From assembly GCA_958296015.1 (NCBI GenBank), contig CATQIH010000011.1:17061-81060 (forward strand): a stretch of 64,000 nucleotides of DNA. The letters run 5' to 3'. The stretch's first letter is position 1, and every line of letters starts with the position of its first letter. The notes under the pieces are model-generated. The model worked only from the letters and a program-made list of their open reading frames with translations, was not told the origin of the DNA and did no database searches. The position numbers were made by a program, and so were the translations under genes. This document shows, piece after piece, positions 1 through 8,490 of this stretch. The stretch comes from Cyclobacteriaceae bacterium (GTDB lineage: Bacteria; Bacteroidota; Bacteroidia; Cytophagales; Cyclobacteriaceae).

Positions 1-1
1 A

Positions 2-994
2 TCAAGCACCTTCAATGGTGAATATCTCTTTGATCATGGCTATGAATTTAATCCTTTGGTAGCAGATCATGAAAGCTTCTCAATAGGGCCAAACAACAAT
101 ACTTATTACGCACCCGTTTTAGGGATACTTCAGGGCAGACAGGCTACTATAAGGGTAAATGTGAAACATCTCAAATCAGAAGCTAACAAAGATCCTAATT
201 TTTCAGTAGTGATCAAGCCGGAGTTACCGGGAAAAATTCAAATTGACGGTCAGGATTCACTGGTGCTCAATGCAAATACCTTAGGAAGTATCAAAACCAT
301 TATTGTTCAAGCCATTGATGAAATAGATAGGGGTAATTTAACATCTATGAAGATCATCGCTTATTTGCCTTCTACTGGTGAACAGGTGGGGATGATGGAA
401 TATTATTGTGCAGAAAGAGAAAAGAAAGAGGTTGACCTGATTTTTGTCAAATTTAGTGACGAAAAAGTCTATCCAAACTATTTGGTAACGAGTACCTTGG
501 AAACCTTTTTAGAAGATCAATCCATGAATCAGCTTTTCTTGGATTTTGACTTTATTGAGTGGAAACATAATTCTGCCTTGACTACTACAAAAGTTCAAAA
601 ATGGAACAAACAGCAAATATTGGATTCTCTGAATAAGGAATACTTTAAAGGAAAAAACCTTATTAATTATGGCAACAATAAGAACTATTACTATGTAACT
701 AATCTTGTTATCAAAACATCTTCCAGTAGTAACCTAGGTGCTTTTCATTATACCGGAGATCCTGGGGGAGTGCAAATGAAATACCAAACCACTGCACACG
801 GAGAGACAGCCGAAGAAGCAGCAGCCCATGAGTTTGGCCACTGGCTGGGGCTACCACACACTTGGGGAACTTCAAAAAATGTACGTGTAATAGTTAATAC
901 AACACAAGGAGGTACACAAGACAATTTTATGGATTACAAAATACGTAGGAAAAAGTGGTTTAAGCACCAATTGTTGAAACACAACCACAAATAA
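2..994 (+). CDS. Secreted metzincin-type zinc metalloprotease, C-terminal part (5' end outside window)
   Basis: The reading frame is open from base 2, so the gene enters from the left edge; the first internal start-like codon (TTG at 56) is not needed. Near the C terminus lies the extended zinc-binding motif HEFGHWLGLPH (HExxHxxGxxH; three His ligands and the catalytic Glu) at about 826-860, followed by a Met-turn-like NFMDY. Together these define a metzincin endopeptidase. About 240 residues before the motif are beta-rich and not recognised. The protein ends soon after the Met-turn without a visible sorting domain. The next reading frame starts 13 nt downstream. By analogy with other Bacteroidota metzincins the product is probably exported, but the signal peptide would lie outside the window. 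The enzyme class is confident; the substrate is unknown. Confidence 0.75.
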   Translation, partial: SSTFNGEYLFDHGYEFNPLVADHESFSIGPNNNTYYAPVLGILQGRQATIRVNVKHLKSEANKDPNFSVVIKPELPGKIQIDGQDSLVLNANTLGSIKTIIVQAIDEIDRGNLTSMKIIAYLPSTGEQVGMMEYYCAEREKKEVDLIFVKFSDEKVYPNYLVTSTLETFLEDQSMNQLFLDFDFIEWKHNSALTTTKVQKWNKQQILDSLNKEYFKGKNLINYGNNKNYYYVTNLVIKTSSSSNLGAFHYTGDPGGVQMKYQTTAHGETAEEAAAHEFGHWLGLPHTWGTSKNVRVIVNTTQGGTQDNFMDYKIRRKKWFKHQLLKHNHK

Positions 995-1007
995 GATAAG
1001 ACTAAGC

Positions 1008-2056
1008 ATGTTAAATAGAATAATATTTGGAGTCTTCTTATTAAGCCTTTTGGCTACTGATCTTCGAGCTCAGGTTAATTATCTACCTACTGATTCGTTA
1101 TTAGAGTGGTTTGAAAATAGTCATCATCCATTGGATGTTTGGGATTCAATCAGAAACTGGAAGGAAAACAGTAAGTATCATGCTTATTATAACTATAAAC
1201 GGTATTATCAATCACCTGAGTTAAAACCTTACCTATTGAAATGGCTGGACAGAGACATTTGGGCAGATTTGCGTCTCCGCGAATTACGAGAAAATTTAGA
1301 CCCGGACTATAGTTACGATTCCGTAGATCACCGGCTAGATTCTATTAGCATAATGTACAGTATCAAAGATAGATTGAAACAACAAAACAGTCCAATTGAT
1401 ATTGATACCATACTTAATACATCTTCACTATTTTTTGAGTTACAAAGATTCTATTATCGAAGAAAAAATTGCACAAAGCAGAAGAGAGTATGAAAAGAAA
1501 GGAAAGCCATTTCCAGGAAATCTGTTCATTGATTTTCATATGAGATTAGCATATCCTGAAAGTTATGAGCAAATCAGGGCGTTTTGGGAAGAAACAGGAA
1601 AAGGAACAGATCGTAACTCTTATTTTGTACCATTGGTAAGAATGGGCGACCCAGAGGCTAGGGCTAAATACGATGAACTGGTGAGAAACACAGTAAGAAA
1701 CAACGGGGAAGGATGGCTTTTTCCATGATGCCTATTCAGATGCACAGGGGGAGCTAAGGGGTTCCTACGGTACAGCTAAACTCATCGAGCTTTTAAAAAT
1801 AGATCAAATGGTTGATCTATTTGGTCATAGCGACCCGGAAGACATAATTCCTTTTAAATGCAGAGTTCTCGATCTTCTGGTTAGTGACATCTTTGCCTAT
1901 GATATAGAAGTTGACCCGGTTGTAAAATTGCAGATTCCTTGTGATAAACACCTGAAACATGTGGAAGAAATCAAAGCAGCCGCTCAAGGACTTAACAAGT
2001 ACTACAAAGAGCAGGAATACTACTGGATGAGCAATATGCCTTTTTATAAGAAATAA
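1008..2056 (+). pseudogene. Secreted hypothetical protein broken by two frameshifts
   Basis: Three reading frames in a row join into one protein of about 348 residues. The first (ATG 1008) starts with a signal peptide ending in LRAQ and runs to about 1437. The second continues as SYKDSIIEEKIAQ and ends at 1728. The third takes over in the run ggctttttccatg near 1718 as FHDAYSDAQGE and ends at 2056. Both breaks are at T-rich homopolymers (ttttttga near 1434 and ttttt near 1718), so they are either real decay or base-calling errors. No family was recognised. The C-terminal half (PEARAKYDELV, GSYGTAKLIELL) is helical and HEAT-like by eye. It lies between the metzincin and the TPM-DUF5675 gene. 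Confidence 0.7.
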
Positions 2057-2140
2057 GTTACTCTTTAAAACCTTTCAAGTTAACATTTATCATAGTTTAT
2101 AAATATTCCTATCCTCTGACTTATAGATGACCTGGCTTAT

Positions 2141-3799
2141 GTGATAGAAAACCCGGAAGACCGTGAGCACGTATCAGCCGCCATGCAGCAGTTGCAGGCC
2201 AGCACGCAGGTAGCCATTGCTGTCATCACTGTGTTTGAACATGATGTCTATAGCACAGGTAGCCGGGCACAATCTGCCCAATGGCTGGCACAGCAGCAAC
2301 TCGGCATCACCATCTTTCTGACAGCAGCCAACCACACCAAAGCCTTTCAAAAGTGTGAGCTACAGGTAAGCCCGGCAGTAGAAACACTATTATCTGCCCA
2401 AGACCGACAACAGATACAGACTGACCTGATGGAGTACTATTTCCACAGTACCCCTGTTCCCAGTGATGCTTATACAGCAGGCTTGGTAGCCGGTATTGAG
2501 GCAATGCAGAAGAGGATATTGGAGCCAGAAGAACCAGTTCCAAAAGCAATACAGTATCAGCGGCCTCTAACTGCTTATATAGATGATAACTATGCGCTGA
2601 CAGATTCAACCAAGCTTACCTTTGCAGATGGTGATACCATTCAACTTGAAGATTACTCAACCGGTATTACACTTTATGTGGAAGACGCTACTGGCAAACA
2701 GGTAGAACTTTCAGCAAATAACTTTCCAGATATACAAGGAAAGGTATGGTATCCAGGTTTCACAATAAATATTGAAGAACTGAAAGATAGCAAAGTGAAA
2801 GCATTTAGGGTACTTATACCAGAAATGGATACACTACAGTTATATGTAATCAAGTCTCCTTCTGAGTTGGAAATTGATAGCGAGGGTATCCTAGCCCTGC
2901 TTTCGGCTATCCATACAGCCAGTGAAAATAGTGATGAAGCGTTTGATCTTTCGAAGCACATAGCGACGAACTCTAACAAAGCTACTGGAAGTTTGACAAA
3001 CAGTAAAGTAAACGGCAAGTATGAGGTACAACAACTTCAACTAAAGCTGTCTGATGCAGACATAATTTCCCTGAACGATGTGGAAGTAGAATTCCGTGAA
3101 GGTATAGAGAAAGATCAAGAGGTCGCTGTTCTAAAGTTTAAAGCTATAGAAGACAATAAACCTATTCTGGAAATTACTGTAGAGAAGAAAGACCATTTAT
3201 TTATAGATTGGTATCTGTTAGGAAAGAAGCCTGTCTTTAAAATTACTACTACACACATTGAAAGCAGCGATCATGTTACAATAAGCTCCTTTGTCATTAA
3301 CACAGGCAGTTTTTCTGGCTACTTTCTGGAAAGACCACCAGGTACCGCTGTGCAGGAACGCACTTCCGGAAGCTACAAACGCATTCCAGAGAATACCTAC
3401 CGGATGTGCTACACCTACAAATCATGCAGATCAGAAACGACGAGAAATAATGCAGATAATGAAACCTGGATCAGGACCAATGGTGTGCTGGATGCTAACG
3501 GAGCTGTTATTACAAGAGAATACGTTTTGATTCACACCGGTAATTATCCCTGGCACTCGGCAGGATGTTTGTTAATAGGAAGTAGTTATCAGAATTATAC
3601 TCTTGCTAAGGATTACGACGATGAAGATAGTGGAACTTTGTTTGAAGAAGGCTTGACTATTCGTATGGTTACTGATTCTGGAGGCAAATTAACTGCTCTG
3701 AACAATAAGTACAAAGAACTAATCGATATAACCAAAGAATTTGATAACGAATGCGAAACCAACAAATGCTATGAAATGGAAATTGAGATTAATCGCTAA
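2141..3799 (+). CDS. TPM-like domain + DUF5675 (L,D-transpeptidase-like) protein, 552 aa
   Basis: Residues 1-120 look like a TPM domain (Psb32/TLP18.3/MOLO-1 fold: alternating helices and strands, with QVAIAVITV). Residues about 130-370 are a beta-rich linker of unknown type. Residues about 385-500 resemble DUF5675: RIPENTYRM, then LIHTGNYPWHSAGCLLIG. The H...SAGC arrangement recalls the catalytic His/Cys of L,D-transpeptidase-like folds, so a peptidoglycan-linked role is possible but inferred. The start is uncertain: the GTG at 2141 is used, yet in-frame coding-like sequence (LIDDLAY) extends upstream to a stop at 2117. A signal peptide may therefore have been lost. Its last 29 nt overlap the start of the next gene in another frame. 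A copy of its last ~30 codons survives at 53810-53905. Confidence 0.65.
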   Translation: MIENPEDREHVSAAMQQLQASTQVAIAVITVFEHDVYSTGSRAQSAQWLAQQQLGITIFLTAANHTKAFQKCELQVSPAVETLLSAQDRQQIQTDLMEYYFHSTPVPSDAYTAGLVAGIEAMQKRILEPEEPVPKAIQYQRPLTAYIDDNYALTDSTKLTFADGDTIQLEDYSTGITLYVEDATGKQVELSANNFPDIQGKVWYPGFTINIEELKDSKVKAFRVLIPEMDTLQLYVIKSPSELEIDSEGILALLSAIHTASENSDEAFDLSKHIATNSNKATGSLTNSKVNGKYEVQQLQLKLSDADIISLNDVEVEFREGIEKDQEVAVLKFKAIEDNKPILEITVEKKDHLFIDWYLLGKKPVFKITTTHIESSDHVTISSFVINTGSFSGYFLERPPGTAVQERTSGSYKRIPENTYRMCYTYKSCRSETTRNNADNETWIRTNGVLDANGAVITREYVLIHTGNYPWHSAGCLLIGSSYQNYTLAKDYDDEDSGTLFEEGLTIRMVTDSGGKLTALNNKYKELIDITKEFDNECETNKCYEMEIEINR

Positions 3800-4994
3800 C
3801 GCTTCTTATATGCTGATGTTAATAATGCTTAATGTTGCTAATTCAAAGGCTCAGGGTAGTTATCAAGGGATTGAAGACCCTAAATCGTCAAATCCTTATT
3901 GGAAAAATTATACTGTAGATGTTAAAGAGAAACGTACTCAGGAAATTAAAGATGCATTGCAGCTAAGCCTTTCACATATTTCATTGTTTGAGTATTCCTT
4001 CATTCTTGAAGAATTACTTCAAACCTACAAAAGTGGTGATTTTGAGCAGAAATGGAATTATATCATGGATAGCTTGGAAGTAGTAGCACGAGGTAACCTA
4101 ATTGGTGCTAAGCTGATTCCGCTACAAGCTCAATTTTTTCATGCTACTCTTAATGCCAATCCTGAATATGCAGTTACATATCCAGATGCTTATCAATTTA
4201 TTCAGGAAAATACTCCAAAGATGGAAGATATGGGCTACCAGCAAAATGAATACGGAGAAGTATTGAAAAAGTATGCCTTCAGTGATATTGTAGGAGAAGG
4301 TATCATGATGGATTTTTTAATGCTGGAAAATGTGAGGTTGCTCAAAGTTATCTCAGATAATCCATCTATTGAAAAGACTTATATTTTATGGCTGGAAAAT
4401 TTAACCGATCCATCTAATGAATTTAGGTTTAACGAGTTCAGACCAAGAGAAATGTTTACAAGAAAAAAGTACTATCTCATAAACATCTTACAAAACAGTA
4501 AGCAACGGCTTTCGCAGATTTCCTGGGAACAATTGAAAAAGGTGAGGACATCCCGTATCCGTGAGCCTGCTTCTGATTCTTTCAATAATATTCTAACTGG
4601 CACCTGGCAAGGTTCTTATGCGGATAAAGAAATTCAGATTTATATGAACCCCTACAGTAATTTTGCTGGTGAAGATAGCTTACGGGGTTATAACAAATTC
4701 ACCTGGCAAAGTGATATCAAGCAAATCGCTATGCGAGGCACTTTTGAGGATAAAGGGGGCTATTTCAAGGTAAAAATGGAAGAGTACAGAGTTCCTTTTC
4801 AGGAAGAGCCTAAGGGGAAACAGGATGTTATTAATGAATCGTGGGGCGGCCCTGAAAAGTTTTACCCCCACAGTATGAGTTACGGTATATTTGAATTCAT
4901 AATAGACAAAAAAACGAAAAGCATGAAGGGCACTTGGTCTTCACGTAGTGGAAACCTGGTGCGTGAGTTTGAAATACCCAAACTATATCAGTAA
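3771..4994 (+). CDS. Secreted protein with C-terminal lipocalin-like beta domain, partner of the DUF5675 gene
   Basis: The ATG at 3771 is chosen because it begins a clear signal peptide (MKWKLRLIANAS, hydrophobic core, cleavage after SKAQ). It overlaps the preceding gene by 29 nt in another frame, which suggests translational coupling. Residues 30-270 are helical and unrecognised. The last ~130 residues, from TGTWQGSY to KGTWSSRSG, are beta-rich and resemble a lipocalin/avidin-like barrel by eye. A second, degraded copy lies at 53877-54715. It lacks about 130 internal residues, but its C-terminal domain is about 94% identical at DNA level. An envelope-located cognate (immunity or chaperone) of the DUF5675 protein is a hypothesis only. 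Confidence 0.7.
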   Translation: MKWKLRLIANASYMLMLIMLNVANSKAQGSYQGIEDPKSSNPYWKNYTVDVKEKRTQEIKDALQLSLSHISLFEYSFILEELLQTYKSGDFEQKWNYIMDSLEVVARGNLIGAKLIPLQAQFFHATLNANPEYAVTYPDAYQFIQENTPKMEDMGYQQNEYGEVLKKYAFSDIVGEGIMMDFLMLENVRLLKVISDNPSIEKTYILWLENLTDPSNEFRFNEFRPREMFTRKKYYLINILQNSKQRLSQISWEQLKKVRTSRIREPASDSFNNILTGTWQGSYADKEIQIYMNPYSNFAGEDSLRGYNKFTWQSDIKQIAMRGTFEDKGGYFKVKMEEYRVPFQEEPKGKQDVINESWGGPEKFYPHSMSYGIFEFIIDKKTKSMKGTWSSRSGNLVREFEIPKLYQ

Positions 4995-5019
4995 AAAACC
5001 TAAAATTGTGTTGATTGAT

Positions 5020-5739
5020 ATGAAAGGCTATTACCTTATATTATTGCTGTTGCTGGCAACAGGAGATTACGCTCGTTTCATTGAAGTGTTTCCGAAAGCA
5101 AAGCTTAATAGGAATGGCAACTTCTTGACCCGTTCATTGAACTGGAACAATTATGCTGACCTGAAAGAAAAGTACCCGATCGTATCTGAAGAAAGTAGTT
5201 TTGTATTTTTGTGTGATCAGGATTCTTCCAAATTATTTTATGAATATGATCTATATCATATGGAAGAAGGCTATCTTATTGAGCATGTCAAAGAAAATTT
5301 TGTTCACCACGCGATCGCTTCGTTTAGGAAAAAAGAGTATGATATGGCAATCTACTCAAAATATGGTATAGAAAACTACTATCATTTCCTTCGCTCTTTT
5401 GATCAAGCTGGCAACAAAGTGAATGAACTGCTGATCAATGAAGTGAATTTCGGTGACTCTTTTAATGCTTACTCTTACTCATACAAGTACGCTCTTATAA
5501 GTGAAGATAGTTTAAGTGTATATTCTTACATGAATAATCAGCCACCTGACAATGTAAAAAACGATACCTTAATGGAAACAAAGGTGTTGATAGAAAAATA
5601 TTCTGTTGACAATAAAGGAAGCTTTAACCTCACCTATAAAGATTCACTGTTTTTAAAAGGCAATGTTTCAGATTACAACAATTTTAACATGCAACCCAAT
5701 GCCGACGATCCAATTGCTAAATACTGGACGCAATGGTAA
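5020..5739 (+). CDS. Small secreted hypothetical protein of the DUF5675 module
   Basis: The ATG at 5020 (MKGYYLILLLLLATG) starts a short Sec signal; a longer in-frame reading upstream would overlap the previous gene and is not needed. The mature part is rich in Tyr, Asp and Asn, probably beta-stranded (DSSKLFYEYDLYHMEEGY, SFRKKEYDMAIYSKYG), and has no recognised domain. It follows the lipocalin-like gene by 25 nt and probably shares its transcript. A close homologue lies at 54743-55369 in the same order, so this gene belongs to a conserved three-gene unit. Function unknown; peripheral or periplasmic location inferred from the signal. Confidence 0.65.
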   Translation: MKGYYLILLLLLATGDYARFIEVFPKAKLNRNGNFLTRSLNWNNYADLKEKYPIVSEESSFVFLCDQDSSKLFYEYDLYHMEEGYLIEHVKENFVHHAIASFRKKEYDMAIYSKYGIENYYHFLRSFDQAGNKVNELLINEVNFGDSFNAYSYSYKYALISEDSLSVYSYMNNQPPDNVKNDTLMETKVLIEKYSVDNKGSFNLTYKDSLFLKGNVSDYNNFNMQPNADDPIAKYWTQW

Positions 5740-6001
5740 GATGGTTTTACTTGAATATTGAATACTGAATATTTTTTAACACCCAACGCTCAATGTTCAA
5801 TATTTAATATTCAATACCTAAAGGAAGCTAACGGTAAAAATCCACCTTCTACAAATGAATGGACAAAGTAGCGTTAACCACATTCCCAAAACTCCTCTCT
5901 CCCATCACCCAACGCAGTTGCCCGGTCTCCCATCTTCCGCTTTCCAACTCCAGTCTCCGGTCTTCCGTCTCCTTCCCCCTTCCTTTTCTTGAAAATCTTT
6001 A
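5740..6001. repeat. Intergenic region with AT-rich inverted repeats and pyrimidine-rich dispersed repeat
   Basis: The first part (about 5750-5825) holds near-palindromic GAATATTGAATACTGAATATT / AATATTTAATATTCAATA blocks around a cccaacgctcaatg phrase. The second part (about 5895-5985) is a C/T-rich block built from variations of cggtctcc and cggtcttccgtctcc. The same vocabulary recurs near 28770, 35325 and 43250. No gene is seen here. Confidence 0.6.
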
Positions 6002-6009
6002 TACATTTG
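6002..6009 (+). promoter_or_regulatory. Possible metG -7 box (TACATTTG)
   Basis: TACATTTG fits the Bacteroidota -7 consensus TAnnTTTG and lies 24 nt before the metG ATG. No good -33 TTTG is present at the expected distance, so this is tentative. Confidence 0.35.
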
Positions 6010-6032
6010 TTGTGTCATAAAACAACACACTC

Positions 6033-8174
6033 ATGCCTGACCAACATACCCAACGATATACTGTTACGGCTGCTTTGCCATATGCCAACGGGCCGCTCCA
6101 CATCGGCCACATTGCAGGGGCATACCTGCCTGCGGATATTTACGTCCGCTACCTTCGCCTACAGGGCCGCGATGTGGTCTTCATTGGCGGCAGCGACGAG
6201 CATGGTGCGGCCATCATGCTGCGGGCCAAGATGGAAGGCATCTCTCCACAGGAAATCATTGATAAATATCACCACCTCAACAAAGATACCTTTGAGCGTT
6301 TTGGCATCTCCTTCGATATGTACCACCGCACCTCCGCGCAGGTGCACCACGAAACCTCGCAGGAGTTCTTTTTGAAACTATATGAAAAAGGAGAATTTGT
6401 AGAGCAGGAGTCAGAGCAGTACTATGATGAGAAGTTCAATCAATTCCTGGCCGACCGCTACATCATCGGCACCTGCCCGGTGTGTGGTTATGAAAATGCC
6501 TATGGCGACCAGTGCGAAAACTGCGGCACCTCGCTCAGCCCTAACGACCTGATCAACCCGAAGTCTATCCTAAGCGGAGAAAAGCCACAGCTCAAAACCA
6601 CCAAACACTGGTACCTGCCGTTGGATAAGTACCAGCCGTGGCTGGAAGAGTGGCTGTTGGGCGGACAGCATAGTCAAGGGAAGAAAGGTATCTGGAAAAC
6701 CAACGTGTACGGTCAGTGCAGTTCGTGGCTCAAAGCCGGCCTGCAACCCCGTGCCATGACGCGTGACCTGGATTGGGGGGTGGATGTGCCGTTGCCGGAG
6801 GCGAAAGGCAAAAAGCTGTACGTATGGCTCGATGCCCCGATCGGCTACATCTCTTCTACCAAACAATGGGCTGCCGACAACCACCAAGACTGGGAAAAGT
6901 ACTGGAAAAAACAGCCCGACGAAGCCGATAATGCCACGCTGGTGCATTTCATTGGCAAAGACAATATTGTGTTTCACTGCATCATCTTTCCCTCCATCCT
7001 GCATGCGCACGGCGAATATATCTTACCGGAAAACGTGCCTGCCAATGAGTTTCTGAACCTGGAAGGCAAAAAGCTCTCTACCAGTCGCAACTGGGCCGTA
7101 TGGCTGCATGAATATCTAGATAATTTTCCCGGCAAAGAAGATGTAATGCGTTATACGCTGGCCACCATTCTGCCCGAGACCAAAGACAGTGAGTTTACCT
7201 GGAAAGACTTTCAGGCACGCAACAACAACGAACTGGTCGCCATCCTGGGCAACTTTGTCAACCGTACGCTGGTGCTCACGTATAAGTATTTTGACGGAAC
7301 CGTTCCTGAAAAGCAATCGTTGCACCCAATAGACGAAGAGGTGCTGCAAAAGATGCAGGACCTTCCGCAGCAGATCGCTACGGCTATCGAGAGCTATCGC
7401 TTCCGCGAAGCCATCAGCCTGGTGATGGACTATGCACGGATGGGCAATAAATACCTGGCCGATACCGAACCCTGGAAGCTGATTAAAACCAGTCAGGAAA
7501 GGGTGCAGACTGTCCTCAATATCTCTTTGCAGATCACGGCCAACCTGACGGTGCTCATGGAGCCTTTTCTGCCCTCCTCGGCAGCCAGGCTCAGAACAAT
7601 GCTCAATACCGAGCCTCGTACCTGGGCGCAAGCAACTGACACGGAGGCACTGGCCGCCGGACACCAGATCAACAAAGCTGAATTGTTATTTGATAAAATA
7701 GAAGACAAAACTGTGGACGAACAAATAGAAAAACTGCTGGGCGGCACCCCGCTGGGCGGCACCCCGCTGGGCGGCATTCCGCTGGGCGGCATTCCGCATC
7801 AGGCACGCAATGAAGCCATTGAACAACAGGAAGTATCGCCAGCCAAAGCCGATATCGTGTACGAAGACTTTGCCAAAATAGACATTCGCATAGCCACCGT
7901 GCTGGAAGCCGAAAGGGTGAAAAAATCCAATAAGCTGCTGCAACTCAAACTAGACACCGGCATCGACCAGCGCATTGTGCTTAGTGGCATCGCCAAGCAC
8001 TTCACGCCCGAAGAAGTGGTCGGCAAACAAGTCTGCGTGCTGGTTAACCTGGCACCCCGCAATATGGTGGGCATCGATTCCCAGGGCATGATCCTGATGG
8101 CCGAAGACAAAGACGGCAAGCTCGTATTCATACAACCCGGCGATGTGGTGAGCAACGGCAGCGGAGTGAGTTGA
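6033..8174 (+). CDS. metG: Methionyl-tRNA synthetase
   Basis: Class I synthetase of 713 aa that charges tRNA-Met. The HIGH motif is at residues 23-26. A four-Cys zinc knuckle (CPVC...CENC) is at about 148-164. The KMSKS loop appears as KLSTS at about 347-351. From about residue 605 there is a C-terminal EMAPII/Trbp111-type tRNA-binding domain ([16 protein letters not shown]), the usual Bacteroidota long form. Between the anticodon domain and that appendix, residues 569-588 are four LGG(T/I)P pentapeptides from a 15-bp tandem repeat, followed by HQARNEA. They look like a repeat inserted into the linker without breaking the frame. Monocistronic by layout. Confidence 0.97.
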   Translation: MPDQHTQRYTVTAALPYANGPLHIGHIAGAYLPADIYVRYLRLQGRDVVFIGGSDEHGAAIMLRAKMEGISPQEIIDKYHHLNKDTFERFGISFDMYHRTSAQVHHETSQEFFLKLYEKGEFVEQESEQYYDEKFNQFLADRYIIGTCPVCGYENAYGDQCENCGTSLSPNDLINPKSILSGEKPQLKTTKHWYLPLDKYQPWLEEWLLGGQHSQGKKGIWKTNVYGQCSSWLKAGLQPRAMTRDLDWGVDVPLPEAKGKKLYVWLDAPIGYISSTKQWAADNHQDWEKYWKKQPDEADNATLVHFIGKDNIVFHCIIFPSILHAHGEYILPENVPANEFLNLEGKKLSTSRNWAVWLHEYLDNFPGKEDVMRYTLATILPETKDSEFTWKDFQARNNNELVAILGNFVNRTLVLTYKYFDGTVPEKQSLHPIDEEVLQKMQDLPQQIATAIESYRFREAISLVMDYARMGNKYLADTEPWKLIKTSQERVQTVLNISLQITANLTVLMEPFLPSSAARLRTMLNTEPRTWAQATDTEALAAGHQINKAELLFDKIEDKTVDEQIEKLLGGTPLGGTPLGGIPLGGIPHQARNEAIEQQEVSPAKADIVYEDFAKIDIRIATVLEAERVKKSNKLLQLKLDTGIDQRIVLSGIAKHFTPEEVVGKQVCVLVNLAPRNMVGIDSQGMILMAEDKDGKLVFIQPGDVVSNGSGVS
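7737..7796 (+). repeat. 15-bp x4 tandem repeat inside metG
   Basis: The unit CTGGGCGGCACCCCG occurs four times head to tail, the last two with ATT in place of ACC. It encodes four LGG(T/I)P repeats in the linker before the tRNA-binding appendix. The unit length is a multiple of three, so the frame is kept. Confidence 0.9.
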
Positions 8175-8246
8175 TGTAGTTTATGAATGGAGCAGATTTT
8201 ACTGCGAACTAAATGTGCGAAAAAATTAAACGAATTTTACTAACGA

Positions 8247-8261
8247 TGGGCTTTAAGCCCA
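8247..8261. terminator. Short hairpin downstream of metG
   Basis: TGGGCTT-t-AAGCCCA is a perfect 7-bp stem with a 1-nt centre, 72 nt after metG. The T-run is weak, so it may be a terminator or just another small palindrome. Confidence 0.35.
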
Positions 8262-8313
8262 CCGCTGAGATAAAATAGAACTTTTCACCCTTGATTCTTA
8301 TCTTTAACAAACC

Positions 8314-8487
8314 GTGGAAAAGCTACTGAATTTACATATTGAGAAACTCCTGGAAGGATACTATCTTGCCACTTCTGATGAAATCCAGGGATTGGTAGCA
8401 CAAGGAAGGACCATCCACGAAACTGTTGAAATTTCTAGAGATATTGCCAAGAAACCAATTGAAGCTGAAGATTTTAGGAAAGTTTAA
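8314..8487 (+). CDS. Orphan HicB/UPF0150-like antitoxin, 57 aa
   Basis: GTG start; the product begins MEKLLNLHIEKLLEGYYLAT and continues SDEIQGLVAQGRTIHETVEI. The pattern of a short strand, (E)GYYLATS, GL.AQG.T..E..E.., then a helix is typical of the HicB partial-RNase-H fold antitoxin. No HicA toxin (double-stranded RNA-binding fold) is next to it. It sits 3 nt upstream of priA and ends just before the priA ATG. It could be a stand-alone regulator or the remnant of a TA pair. Confidence 0.7.
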   Translation: MEKLLNLHIEKLLEGYYLATSDEIQGLVAQGRTIHETVEISRDIAKKPIEAEDFRKV

Positions 8488-8490
8488 ACC

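Noticed and set aside
1808..2056. Separate 82-codon gene
   Set aside because: It joins by frameshift to the upstream frames as the end of one secreted protein.
6570..8155. Several minus-strand frames of 60-180 codons under metG
   Set aside because: Antisense shadows of a strongly conserved gene.
8175..8313. hicA-like toxin upstream of the HicB-like gene
   Set aside because: No open frame of suitable length or pattern on either strand.
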